Positions 35,059 to 43,285 of a DNA stretch of 64,000 bases are shown in pieces. The position numbers were made by a program, and so were the translations under genes. The stretch is from Hahella sp018986435 (GTDB lineage Bacteria; Pseudomonadota; Gammaproteobacteria; Pseudomonadales; Oleiphilaceae), in the NCBI RefSeq assembly GCF_050749805.1, contig NZ_CP192738.1, positions 3,906,001 through 3,970,000 on the forward strand. The letters run 5' to 3'. Position 1 is the first letter of the stretch. Every line of letters begins with the position of its first letter. The notes beneath the pieces are model-generated. The model ran no database searches. It was not told where the DNA came from and was given only the letters and a program-made list of their open reading frames with translations.

Positions 35059-36018
35059 ATGAAGTCGCCAACCGTGTCGAAGAAAGAGATCGAGAACTCA
35101 GGCCAACAGTCCGGGATGCAAGTGCTGCTCGTGGACGATGACTTTTTCTTCCGCGAGTACATTTCCCTGCTGCTGGAAGAAGCTGGCCATAAGGTGCTGA
35201 AAGCCGCCAGCGCTGAGGAAGGGTTACACATCCTGAAAACCCATCCCTGCTCAATCATCCTCACCGACTGGATGATGCCCGCGTTCTCAGGCCTGGATTT
35301 TTGCATACAGGTGCGACGCTGGGAGCAAGGCTATCACTACATCATCCTGTTGACCGGCAAGGAAACCTCTGCGGAAGTGGTGGAAGGGCTCAGCGCCGGC
35401 GCCGACGACTTCATCAAAAAATCCGCTTCCCCCAGCGAAGTGATGGCGCGGGTTAAATGCGGCGCGCGCATCATTCAACAACATCGCAAGCTGGAAGAGC
35501 AAAAAGAGAAAATCGCCCAGTTGGCGGAGCGCGACCCGTTAACCAACGTCTATAACCGGCACTTTCTGTACACCAAACTGCCTGGGGAGATTAAACGCTC
35601 CAAACGCTATCACATCGAGCTATCGGTGATCATGGCCGACATCGACTATTTCAAACGCATCAACGACGGCCACGGCCACCTGATCGGCGATCGCGCCATT
35701 AAATTTTTCGCCCACACCCTATCGGAAAACCTGCGCCAGAACGTCGACTGGGTCTGCCGCTATGGCGGCGAAGAATTCGTCATCGTTCTGCCCAACACAG
35801 AACTGGAAAAAGGCGTCCGCACCGCAGAAAAACTGCGCACCATTCTCGAACGCTCCGTGATGACCACCGAAAACGGCGAACTCAACTTCACCGCCAGCTT
35901 CGGCGTCGCCGCCCTCAGCTCCCTGAAAGGCGTCTACGAAATGGAGTCCCTGCTACAACTGGCGGACGAACGCCTTTATGAGAGCAAAAACAAAGGGCGT
36001 AATTGTGTTTCTTTTTGA
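35059..36018 (+). CDS. Response regulator with diguanylate cyclase output (REC-GGDEF)
   Basis: 319 residues. REC domain 1-140 with the acidic pair in LLVDDDF (26-28), phosphoacceptor D70 (IILTDWMMP) and the conserved Lys in LLTGK (about 101). A coiled linker (HRKLEEQKEKIAQLAERD) joins a GGDEF domain about 158-318 with the active site RYGGEEF (236-240) and DIDYFKRINDGHGH, so c-di-GMP synthesis is expected. The inhibitory I-site RxxD is not canonical: Gln occupies the Arg position six residues before the motif Asp (R226-QNV-D230), suggesting weak product inhibition. Start set by GAGGG before MKSPTVSKK. A cognate kinase is not adjacent. Confidence 0.95.
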   Translation: MKSPTVSKKEIENSGQQSGMQVLLVDDDFFFREYISLLLEEAGHKVLKAASAEEGLHILKTHPCSIILTDWMMPAFSGLDFCIQVRRWEQGYHYIILLTGKETSAEVVEGLSAGADDFIKKSASPSEVMARVKCGARIIQQHRKLEEQKEKIAQLAERDPLTNVYNRHFLYTKLPGEIKRSKRYHIELSVIMADIDYFKRINDGHGHLIGDRAIKFFAHTLSENLRQNVDWVCRYGGEEFVIVLPNTELEKGVRTAEKLRTILERSVMTTENGELNFTASFGVAALSSLKGVYEMESLLQLADERLYESKNKGRNCVSF

Positions 36019-36093
36019 GTTTTAGAGGGGGCAGGAAATCGTGGGGGTGAGGCTTTTTATAGGAAGATTGGACCGATTAATCCTGGGGAAACA

Positions 36094-36179
36094 GCATGCG
36101 TCTTTATGACGGAATAAACATGCGACCTGTTTTGAGATTAGCGCGCCAATGCTTAATCAAATGAACGGGATAAATCTTC
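36094..36179. repeat. 86-bp direct repeat, copy 1
   Basis: Runs from GCATGCGTCTTTATGACGGA to GGGATAAATCTTC and is nearly identical to 37207-37292, with only a few differences. In copy 2 the segment covers the 3' end of an Imm11 gene plus its downstream flank, so copy 1 is a duplicated gene tail. Confidence 0.85.
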
Positions 36180-36197
36180 AAACAACTCACTGCCTAT
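36153..36197 (-). pseudogene. Remnant of a third Imm11-family gene
   Basis: The minus strand reads LIGSELFEDLSRSFD then stop, matching the last 15 residues of the intact neighbour (LKGMELLEDLSRSFD). Upstream codons no longer resemble the family. The fragment lies inside the 86-bp repeat, so a gene duplication was followed by loss of the body. Confidence 0.75.
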
Positions 36198-36259
36198 CAA
36201 CCTGGCAGTCGAATCACTATCGTCCATCTGAAAGAGGAAAGATTCAGGGTAAACCATAC

Positions 36260-36286
36260 CCCGTTCGCCCTGAGCCTGTCGAAGGG
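36260..36286 (-). repeat. REP-A element (single copy)
   Basis: CCCGTTCGCCCTGAGCCTGT followed by CGAAGGG, the same family as at 7901 and in the tandem array. Confidence 0.85.
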
Positions 36287-36319
36287 CTTGAGTATCGTCA
36301 CCTAGCTAATTTCAGCTCG

Positions 36320-36472
36320 GTAGGTCGGAAAAGCGCAGCGCCTTCCGACACTCAGCGCCTCACAACCAGGACAAGGAAAATACGAAATTAATTGCAATGC
36401 CGCTACTCGGCGCTATATCACGAGCCTATTTCGAACGCCGCTGTCGGAAGGCGCTGCGCTTTTCCGACCTAC
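36320..36472. repeat. Inverted pair of REP-B elements
   Basis: GTAGGTCGGAAAAGCGCAGC at 36320-36350 (continuing to CGCCTTCCGACA) and its near-exact inverse at 36442-36472 face each other across about 90 bp. Each unit is itself palindromic. Further copies sit at 37166-37196 and 58785-58815, and a diverged type at 55107 and 58660. Confidence 0.85.
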
Positions 36473-36477
36473 CCATG

Positions 36478-37002
36478 CTAGTCAGTTCTGTTGTCGATAT
36501 TCCAGTCCAGACTTAATTCCGTGTCGCAGACTGCACAGTAAAAGATAGACTCCTTAATGAGGTTTATTGTGCTGCAGTGAGAGCATATCCTAAATTCAAA
36601 TGACTCTGTAAATTCCGCTACCGCCTTGATGGAGGTATCTTCTAGAGATTTACTTAATGCATACCAGCATGATTTCTCAGGGCAATACCCTGTAGATTGA
36701 TTTGTCGCGCCTACAATGGATACCTTCGCGGCCACTTCAAACGTAATTTCCCCAGCGGCTCTAACATAATCGCCAATAGCGCAGACGACATGCTCCATAT
36801 GTCGGTCTCCAACATATAAGACGCCCTCCTTGTCGACAATGTAAGTCGCCACAACAGTCTTATCTCTGTTTAGGAACTGTCCGGTCCGCCTAACCCAGTC
36901 AAGTACATCTTGGCCGCTTCGAATTGCGAAGCGATCAACATCGTTACTAACCAGTGACAGCAAGTCCTCTGGACCAACGTATTTATAAAGAGGCGTAGCC
37001 AC
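36478..37002 (-). CDS. Hypothetical protein with C-terminal zinc ribbon
   Basis: About 174 residues starting at a GTG (MATPLYKYVGPEDLLSLV when initiated) with GGATAG upstream; a TTG four codons earlier is possible. The N-terminal domain is alpha/beta (DVLDWVRRTG, TVVATYIVDKEGVLYVGDRHMEHVVCA). The C-terminus has two CxxC pairs, CSHC and CAVC, forming a rubredoxin-like zinc ribbon. A further CPEKSC is seen in the middle. Unknown function; it sits between repeats that also surround the Imm11 genes, so an immunity role is a guess. Confidence 0.65.
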   Translation of the reverse strand: MATPLYKYVGPEDLLSLVSNDVDRFAIRSGQDVLDWVRRTGQFLNRDKTVVATYIVDKEGVLYVGDRHMEHVVCAIGDYVRAAGEITFEVAAKVSIVGATNQSTGYCPEKSCWYALSKSLEDTSIKAVAEFTESFEFRICSHCSTINLIKESIFYCAVCDTELSLDWNIDNRTD

Positions 37003-37165
37003 AAATCTATCCAATTAAAAATTTATTCAGAACAACGCATCATACTATTTAGTCATGACGGTTTAGTAGACTGAGTCATCCGACAAACAAGTCCGCACAG
37101 TCAGAACAGGAATAACATCAAGGTAATTTGCCCGCACTCTTTTCAGAAAAATATTCCAGCGCCGC

Positions 37166-37196
37166 TGTCGGAAGGCGCTGCGCTTTTCCGACCTAC
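37166..37196 (-). repeat. REP-B element
   Basis: TGTCGGAAGGCGCTGCGCTT followed by TTCCGACCTAC, matching the 36442 copy. It lies 70 bp beyond the Imm11 gene stop, next to the 86-bp repeat. Confidence 0.85.
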
Positions 37197-37206
37197 GCAT
37201 ACTTCT

Positions 37207-37292
37207 GCATGCGTCTTTATGACGGAATAAACATGCGACCTATTTTGAGATTAGCGAGCCGATGCTTAATCAAATGAACGGGATAAATCTTC
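37207..37292. repeat. 86-bp direct repeat, copy 2
   Basis: The counterpart of 36094-36179. Its last 27 bp encode the C-terminus of the intact Imm11-like protein that begins at 37838. Confidence 0.85.
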
Positions 37293-37838
37293 CAGCAACT
37301 CCATGCCTTTTAAACCATGTTGATCTATCAACACCTTTAACGCTGACTGACAGTAAAGACTGTAGCCGTTGTCATAATCGGTTTTGAATATCATGGCGTC
37401 TGTAGGAGGAAACGACAGTTTCTCAATCGAAACAACTGCGCCAAAAGAGACAGAACGTTGACTTATTAACTCGTCCGCCGCCACCATTGTCAGGCAATTG
37501 AACAGGTAATAGATCTCCCCTTCACAGTTGACCGGCAGCAACTCTCCATAAGGCGCAATAGCCTCCGCCAAGACTCGATATGCTTTGGGTGATAGAACTA
37601 TCGCCCCTGCGGTCCACATCCTTATATCGGGAATAGGTCCTCCTGTTCGCCCTTCAAAAGGTTTGAACGAGCCACTAAAGCTGTCATCCCATAGCGGTTG
37701 TAACGATAAATTGTGAGTAAAAAAGGACAAGTACCTTCTTTTTTCAGCCAATCCACTAACTTTGTTCAGGTACAAAAACCGATCAAAAATCAGTTCCTGG
37801 AAGTCACTTCCATTGGTTCGCATTCTGTAGATAGTCAT
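37266..37838 (-). CDS. Imm11 (DUF1629) family immunity-like protein, copy 1
   Basis: 190 residues matching the Imm11 family known from polymorphic-toxin loci: strand-rich N-terminus MTIYRMRTNGSDFQELIFDR, core PIPDIRMWTAGAIVLSPKAYRVLAEAIAPYGELLPVNCEGEIYYLFNCL, and end MIFKTDYDNGYSLYCQSALKVLI. Such proteins neutralise cognate toxins in the cytoplasm. AGGCGAAG precedes the ATG. It is a clear paralogue of the gene at 37924, separated by 85 bp. No toxin gene is adjacent, so both are orphans in this window. Confidence 0.82.
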   Translation of the reverse strand: MTIYRMRTNGSDFQELIFDRFLYLNKVSGLAEKRRYLSFFTHNLSLQPLWDDSFSGSFKPFEGRTGGPIPDIRMWTAGAIVLSPKAYRVLAEAIAPYGELLPVNCEGEIYYLFNCLTMVAADELISQRSVSFGAVVSIEKLSFPPTDAMIFKTDYDNGYSLYCQSALKVLIDQHGLKGMELLEDLSRSFD

Positions 37839-37923
37839 ATGCTTCGCCTGATGACCTATTAGCCCGAATATTGAATGTCGCTACTCCAACCTGCGACATC
37901 AAATTTAAGGCAGATAAGGCGCC

Positions 37924-38499
37924 TTATTGATCAAACGATCTGGACAGCTCCTCACTGACCTGCATGCCAGACAGGTGGCTCCTTTCGATAGCATCTTTCA
38001 CGGCCTCCTGACAGTAGAGCCCCCATGTATTGTCATACGTAGTCTTAAAGATGGCGCGACTTGTAGGACTGAAATTCAGCTTGTCGATAGAAACAACACG
38101 CCCTCCCTCCATCGTTCTTCTGCTACCTGCTTCATCCGCGTTCACTATTGTCATGCAATTAAAAATGTAAAACCGCTCTCCCTGGCAATTAACGGGCAGT
38201 AATTCCCCGCATGTCGAAATCAGCTCTGCGAGCTCCTTATACGCTTTCGGCGAGAGGACCATCGTTCCTGGGGCCCACATGCTGATATCAGGAATTGGAC
38301 AATGTGACTCATCGTCATCAGACCTAAACTCACCAACCCAACTCCCTTCCCAAAAGGGTTCTAACGGTAGGTTGTGAAGGCTAAAGGCTAAGTACTGTCG
38401 CTGTTCCTGAATATTTTTCGCTTTGCTCAGAAACAGACGCCGATCGAAATGAAGCTGTTGATAGTCGTAACTATCTGGCTGCAGCAAATATATTGTCAT
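37924..38499 (-). CDS. Imm11 (DUF1629) family immunity-like protein, copy 2
   Basis: 191 residues, colinear with copy 1: MTIYLLQPDSYDYQQLHFDRRLFLSKAKN, PIPDISMWAPGTMVLSPKAYKELAELI, CGELLPVNCQGERFYIFNCMTIV, AIFKTTYDNTWGLYCQEAVKDAI and the same SRSFD ending. Divergence is moderate, so the duplication is not recent or is under diversifying selection. No good ribosome site is seen upstream. It lies next to the tandem REP array. Confidence 0.82.
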   Translation of the reverse strand: MTIYLLQPDSYDYQQLHFDRRLFLSKAKNIQEQRQYLAFSLHNLPLEPFWEGSWVGEFRSDDDESHCPIPDISMWAPGTMVLSPKAYKELAELISTCGELLPVNCQGERFYIFNCMTIVNADEAGSRRTMEGGRVVSIDKLNFSPTSRAIFKTTYDNTWGLYCQEAVKDAIERSHLSGMQVSEELSRSFDQ

Positions 38500-38644
38500 T
38501 ATTTATTTGAAAAATTTGCGATTTTAAAACGTGCAGAGATTAGTCAATTAACAGTATTTTTTATATCAGCAGAAAGGTCGAAAAGCTGGCTTGCATCTAT
38601 GTGCCGATAGGTAATATTGCCCGCCATCGCGGCGATATCACAGG

Positions 38645-39413
38645 CCCTTCGACAGGCTCAGGGCGAACGGTTTCTGGGTGGTTGTTGTCAATTCAGTAGT
38701 CAGATTTTTCCCGTTCCCATGGGGGAAAGGACATGTAAGCAAACCACAAGCGATACCCACTCATCCCGTTCGCCCTGAGCCTGTCGAAGGGCTTTCCAGA
38801 GCGTTCATCCAAATCCACCCCATTCAAATGGAAATTATTTCCCGTTGAGTTATTGATTTGCTCAAGATCACTGCGGGACTGCAGCCCTTCGACAGGCTCA
38901 GGGCGAACGGTTTCTGGGTGGTTGTTATCAATCCAGTATTCAGATCGCTCCCTTTCACATGATGAAGAGAACGTGTGAACAAACCACAAGCGATACCCTC
39001 ATCCCGTTCGCCCTGAGCTTGTCGAAGGGCCTCCCAGAGCGTTCATCCAAATCCACCCCATTCAAATGGAAATTATTTCCCGTTGAGTTATTAATTTGCT
39101 CAAGATCACTGCGGGACTGTGGCCCTTCGACAGGCTCAGGGCGAGCGGTTTATTGGTGGTTGTTATCAATCCCGTATTCAGATTTTTCCCGTTCCCATGG
39201 GGGAAAGGACATGTGAACAAACCACAAGCGATACCCTCATCCCGTTCGCCCTGAGCTTGTCGAAGGGCCTCCCAGAGCGTTCATCCCAGTCCAGCCCCCT
39301 CAAGTGGAAGTTATTTCCCGTTGAGTTATTGATTTGCTCAAGATCACTGCGGGACTGTGGCCCTTCGACAAGCTCAGGGTGAACGGTTTATTGTGGTTGT
39401 TGTCATTCCAGCA
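38645..39413. repeat. 239-bp tandem array (3.2 copies) built from inverted REP-A pairs
   Basis: Units start at 38645, 38884 and 39123 (239, 239 and 238 bp), each with CCCTTCGACAGGCTCAGGGC, and a partial fourth starts at 39361. Each unit carries a forward REP-A at its start and an inverted REP-A (CCGTTCGCCCTGAGC) about 118 bp in, separated by conserved spacers (AAACCACAAGCGATACC; GAGCGTTCATCC; CCCGTTGAGTTATT). The copies differ mainly in one spacer. It resembles a BIME array. It spans the gap between Imm11 copy 2 and the polysaccharide locus and holds no gene. Confidence 0.92.
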
Positions 39414-39426
39414 TAGCCAACTCGTT

Positions 39427-40398
39427 TTACTGCAAACGTACTTCCCGGTGCGCCAGCAGGCTGTTGATGACGCCTTTGAGGTGGCGGCGGGTGGGTTGTT
39501 TCAGGAAGGCGGACATGCCGGAGGTGGTTGCTTTCCACCACTCTCCCCGGCTGCGATGGTAATCGCGGTAGGCCGCCGCCAGTTGCGCCTGGGCCAGTCT
39601 GAGAGACTGGGGGTCCTGGGCTGTGGCGGTGTCCATGTGTCGCGATAAAATCGTTCTCACCGCCGCCAGGCGTTTGCCCATGCTGCGGGAGATGGCGCCG
39701 CGGCGAATGAGGTAGCGCATGTCCTGGGCCAGGGTGAATCCTACGTCGCCAACGGTGGATAGTTTCAGCCACAGATCCCAGTCGCTGGCGGACAGCAGGC
39801 TGACGTCGAAGCCGCCCACTGCGAAGAAGGCGTCTCGCGATACCATCACGCTGGAGGTGCCGACGACATTTTCGACATACAAAGTCGATGTGGCGCGCTC
39901 CAATGTGCAATAAGCGTGATCGCGTTTATCCCCTGCTCGCAGACCGCTTAAGGCGACTTCCTGAAAATGCGGCCAGAATTCGAAACAGCCGCAAATCACC
40001 GCGCTGTTGTTTTCGTGGACATGCACATAGTCAGTAAAGCTCAACACCGCATCCGGGTTCTGTTGATGATACGCCACCTGACGTTCCAGTTTGCCTGGCT
40101 CCCACAGGTCATCGGCGTCCAGAAAGGCCACCAGTTCCCCTTTGGCGTAGCTCACGCCCAGGTTGCGCGCACCGCCGGCGCCCAGGCCTTTGTCGTACAG
40201 CGCAGTGACTGCTCCGTCATATCCCAGGGTGAAATTACGCAACCACTCTCTGGAGCCGTCCGTTGAACCGTCATCAACAATAATCAACTCCAGGTTTGGA
40301 TAGTCCTGCTCCAGTATGGAATTAACTGCATGGGGCAGATATTTCAGGCAGTTGAAAGAAGGAATGACGACGGAGATCAAAGGTAAAGGGGTGCTCAT
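39427..40398 (-). CDS. Glycosyltransferase family 2
   Basis: 323 residues, GT-A fold: ISVVIPSFNCLKYLPHAVNSIL, nucleotide-binding VDDGSTDGS (D42-D43) and metal-binding FLDADDLW (D94, D96). Later SASDWDLWLKL matches the acceptor-side E/D-D-x-D-W region. The C-terminal 80 residues are basic and helical. Last gene of the minus arm of the polysaccharide locus, 117 bp after the ligase gene; adds a sugar to the repeat unit on the cytoplasmic face, by family. Confidence 0.93.
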   Translation of the reverse strand: MSTPLPLISVVIPSFNCLKYLPHAVNSILEQDYPNLELIIVDDGSTDGSREWLRNFTLGYDGAVTALYDKGLGAGGARNLGVSYAKGELVAFLDADDLWEPGKLERQVAYHQQNPDAVLSFTDYVHVHENNSAVICGCFEFWPHFQEVALSGLRAGDKRDHAYCTLERATSTLYVENVVGTSSVMVSRDAFFAVGGFDVSLLSASDWDLWLKLSTVGDVGFTLAQDMRYLIRRGAISRSMGKRLAAVRTILSRHMDTATAQDPQSLRLAQAQLAAAYRDYHRSRGEWWKATTSGMSAFLKQPTRRHLKGVINSLLAHREVRLQ

Positions 40399-40515
40399 GT
40401 TGCTACCTCAATAGCGTTACGCTTCGCAGATTGCAAAAAAGCCAGACCAAACAACCTGTCTGGGTGTGTATAAGCAGGTATTTGCAGCATACGTACCAAG
40501 ACGCCATAACACGGA

Positions 40516-41886
40516 TCATCCCGGCGCATCGCATTGCGGCGTCCGCTCGGCGGCGCGCCCCGCCGCCACGGTCAACGCCAGCAGAATATACAGAGGCCAG
40601 ATAAACCCTTGCGTCAGAAAGGTTCCGGACACGCAGAAGCCTGTCAGTCCGGATAACAATGCATTGGTCATCATGAGCTGAGTGCGGTCGGGCGTCGGTG
40701 AATAACTCAAGCGCCGCAGCAGACTGAAAATCTTGCGAAACATTCCCACCAGCAACACGATGAAAAAGCTGATGCCGATAAATCCCGTTTCCGCCAACAC
40801 CTGAAACCAGGTCGAATGCACTGCATGATTTTTGCCGTCCCAATGCGGGCTGTAGAAGTAATAATTGGAGTAGAAATTATCGATACCGACGCCGGTGAAG
40901 GGATGCGCCAGCGCCATATTGAACGCGGCCTGCCACGCATATATTCGCCCCATGGCGGACTCATCAATGCCATCCTCCGCCGCGCCGCCGGAGGCGCGAT
41001 CGGAAATGCCCGCGGCGGCGACCAGAACGGTCAACGCCATGCCGCCGAGCATCATCACCAGCATTTTGTTTTGCACCCGACGCCACACCAACACGCCGGT
41101 CACCGCCGTGATTCCCAACAGACCGCCCCGACTTTGAGTGCACAAGATCGCCCATACAATCACGCCATAAGCCAGCAGTCCCAGCAGAGTCGGCCAGCGG
41201 GTTTGCCCCCGGGTCAGCACCATGCTGGCGGCGAAACTGAGGGGAAACGTCAGCACCAGCGCCAGATCGTTGGGATCGCCGATCATGGACCCGATATCGC
41301 GTCCGATGGTGACCCGCGCGCCCTCCACCAACCCAATGCCGTTCAGCTTGTTGGAAATGGCGACCAACGCGATCGCCACGCCCGCGCCGATAAACGCCCA
41401 GGCGGCGACGGCAAAGTCCCTTGGCGTGCGCGTCAGCCAGGCGATGGCCAGCACCATGATGGCGATTTTGACGTAAGTGCCGGTAAATGCGCCCATGGCC
41501 GCGCCTCGATTAGTCGCCAGCATCACCCCGCAGGCGGTCAGTGCGAAGAAAAACGCAAACAGCGTCAGCTCACGGCTCCAGTACACCTCAATGGCCCTGG
41601 ACACGAATAAGCGCCAGCTCAGCACCGCCAGCGACGCCAGCGCCAGCAGTTGCGGAATGCGAAACGGCCCCAGGACGGGAAACGCTTCATGCAGGCGAAA
41701 GAAAGAAAACAGAATAAAGCCCAGGCAAACCAAAAACGGCGCTCTGAACACGCCTACCGCCGCCAGTATTCCCAGGGGCGCCAGCCCCGCCAGCAAGGGA
41801 TGGGGAGAAAAGTAGAACCCCAAAGACAACAGCGCCGCGCCGCCGGCGCCCAGCGTCAATTGGTTGCGCCGACTCAGGGCTTGCAC
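40516..41886 (-). CDS. O-antigen polymerase/ligase family membrane protein (Wzy/WaaL)
   Basis: 456 residues with about eleven or twelve membrane helices. The large periplasmic loop carries the Wzy_C motif HAVHSTWFQVLAETGFIGISFF (the H-S...E-G-G pattern) preceded by FTGVGIDNFYSNYY. Such proteins polymerise or transfer lipid-linked glycan units. The start is GTG with GGAG 7 nt upstream, overlapping the flippase gene by 13 bp, so translation is probably coupled. Fills the sypL position if the locus is syp-like. Confidence 0.92.
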   Translation of the reverse strand: MQALSRRNQLTLGAGGAALLSLGFYFSPHPLLAGLAPLGILAAVGVFRAPFLVCLGFILFSFFRLHEAFPVLGPFRIPQLLALASLAVLSWRLFVSRAIEVYWSRELTLFAFFFALTACGVMLATNRGAAMGAFTGTYVKIAIMVLAIAWLTRTPRDFAVAAWAFIGAGVAIALVAISNKLNGIGLVEGARVTIGRDIGSMIGDPNDLALVLTFPLSFAASMVLTRGQTRWPTLLGLLAYGVIVWAILCTQSRGGLLGITAVTGVLVWRRVQNKMLVMMLGGMALTVLVAAAGISDRASGGAAEDGIDESAMGRIYAWQAAFNMALAHPFTGVGIDNFYSNYYFYSPHWDGKNHAVHSTWFQVLAETGFIGISFFIVLLVGMFRKIFSLLRRLSYSPTPDRTQLMMTNALLSGLTGFCVSGTFLTQGFIWPLYILLALTVAAGRAAERTPQCDAPG

Positions 41887-43283
41887 AGCTCCGTCTCCAT
41901 AGATGCGGCCAACAGACGCTGCTTACGCAATAAAGTCGCCCCGGCGCGCGCCAGCCCTACGCCACCGACACATAATGCCGCAGTAAACTGATCCATCTGA
42001 ATCAACGCCGGGGTGAACACGGCGGCGCTCAATACGATGCTGAGATCACGCCAGGGATAATCCAGTCGCAAGCGACGCTGACTGGCGCAGACGAACACCG
42101 CGAAGCGCAAGGCGTATATCAACACGGAGGCGTACACCACGCCGAAGACGCCGCTGTGCGCCGCCGCAAGGGCGTATGCAGGAACGGCGACAACAGCGAC
42201 CAGCACATTCAACCCCGTGGGCAGACGGGTGTTCGTTTCCACATAACAGCCGAGGTTCATCAAATGAGAGCACTGTTTCAGGCCCATGGCCAAGGCGAGC
42301 CAGGGCAACAACTGGGCCGCCATATCGTATTCAGGCGGCAGCAACCAGCGCAGCGCCCAAGGCCCTACACAGCCCGCGCCAATGGCTACGGACAACGCCA
42401 TCATGGCGCCCGCCGCCGCGTAATGGGCGTTCAGGGCGACGCCATCCGGGCGACCCAACACGGTGAAGCGACGGGGAAACCACCAGAGCGTGTAGGGCTC
42501 GATCGCCAGCGCCACCACCAGCGCGAACTGAGCCGCCACGCCATATACCGCTAATTCTTCCGCACCGCCTAATCCCGCCAGCAGCCATCGTTCAGCGCCT
42601 TGCGTCAGGAAGATGCACAGACCGCCGCCGACCAGAGGCAAGCCGTATTTCAGCAAAGGCTTGGCCAGCGCCGCCGCAGAGGAAGGCGCCACATGACGAC
42701 TCTGCACCGCCAAGGCCGCCAGAGCCAGCGCCGCATTGGACACAAGCGCGCCCCACAGCACAGCATCCAGTCCCATCCCCCTGCGCAGTAACACATACAC
42801 CAACGCCGCGTGTAGACAAGCCTTGCCCACACTGAAACAAAAGAACCATTCCGCCCGGTCCTGCATACGCATCCAGGCCAGGGGCACAGAAATAAATCCG
42901 CTTAGCGCCAACGCCGCCAGACACAATGACAACTCCCGATCGCTGTAGCTGGCCGGCAACCATTGATTCAACCAAGACGTGGCAGGACGCGTGACAGCAA
43001 AGACCGCCACGCCCGCCAGACAGCTCAGGAAATACGCGCTGCCGATCACTTTGCGTCGCTGCTGTTCACTGGAGGCCATCCCCGCAAAGCGATACATGGC
43101 GTCCACCACCCCCAGGCCGATCACCAGCCCCAGCAGATTCATCAGCGTTAGCAGGACATCAAGACGGCCGTATTCGTGGGGCGACAGGTAATGGGTGATC
43201 ACCGGCAGCATTACGAAGCTGACGCCCTTCATCAGCACCAGCCCCAACCCGTAATACACTGCCTGTCTGAACAGCGAAGACAT
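41874..43283 (-). CDS. Wzx-type polysaccharide flippase
   Basis: 469 residues of the polysaccharide-biosynthesis (MOP) superfamily, about 13-14 membrane helices. The N-terminus MSSLFRQAVYYGLGLVLMKGVSFVMLPVITHYLSPHEYGRLDVLLTL has the typical first two helices and YG motif of Wzx. Translocates undecaprenyl-linked repeat units across the inner membrane. Starts 2 bp after the GT4 stop; equivalent in position to sypK. Confidence 0.93.
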   Translation of the reverse strand: MSSLFRQAVYYGLGLVLMKGVSFVMLPVITHYLSPHEYGRLDVLLTLMNLLGLVIGLGVVDAMYRFAGMASSEQQRRKVIGSAYFLSCLAGVAVFAVTRPATSWLNQWLPASYSDRELSLCLAALALSGFISVPLAWMRMQDRAEWFFCFSVGKACLHAALVYVLLRRGMGLDAVLWGALVSNAALALAALAVQSRHVAPSSAAALAKPLLKYGLPLVGGGLCIFLTQGAERWLLAGLGGAEELAVYGVAAQFALVVALAIEPYTLWWFPRRFTVLGRPDGVALNAHYAAAGAMMALSVAIGAGCVGPWALRWLLPPEYDMAAQLLPWLALAMGLKQCSHLMNLGCYVETNTRLPTGLNVLVAVVAVPAYALAAAHSGVFGVVYASVLIYALRFAVFVCASQRRLRLDYPWRDLSIVLSAAVFTPALIQMDQFTAALCVGGVGLARAGATLLRKQRLLAASMETELCKP

Positions 43284-43285
43284 GA

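Larger units (their letters stand above)
36019..36477. other. Repeat-filled intergenic region
   Basis: No intact gene. It contains one 86-bp direct-repeat copy, the remnant of an Imm11 gene end, one REP-A and an inverted pair of REP-B elements, each annotated separately. Confidence 0.7.

Noticed and set aside
38959..39382. Short repeated open frames in the REP array (RSSKSTPFKWKLFPV type)
   Set aside because: They recur only because the 239-bp unit is tandemly repeated; no start signals, and they read through REP palindromes.
38500..39426. CRISPR array
   Set aside because: Repeats are palindromic REPs in alternating orientation with conserved spacers; no cas genes.
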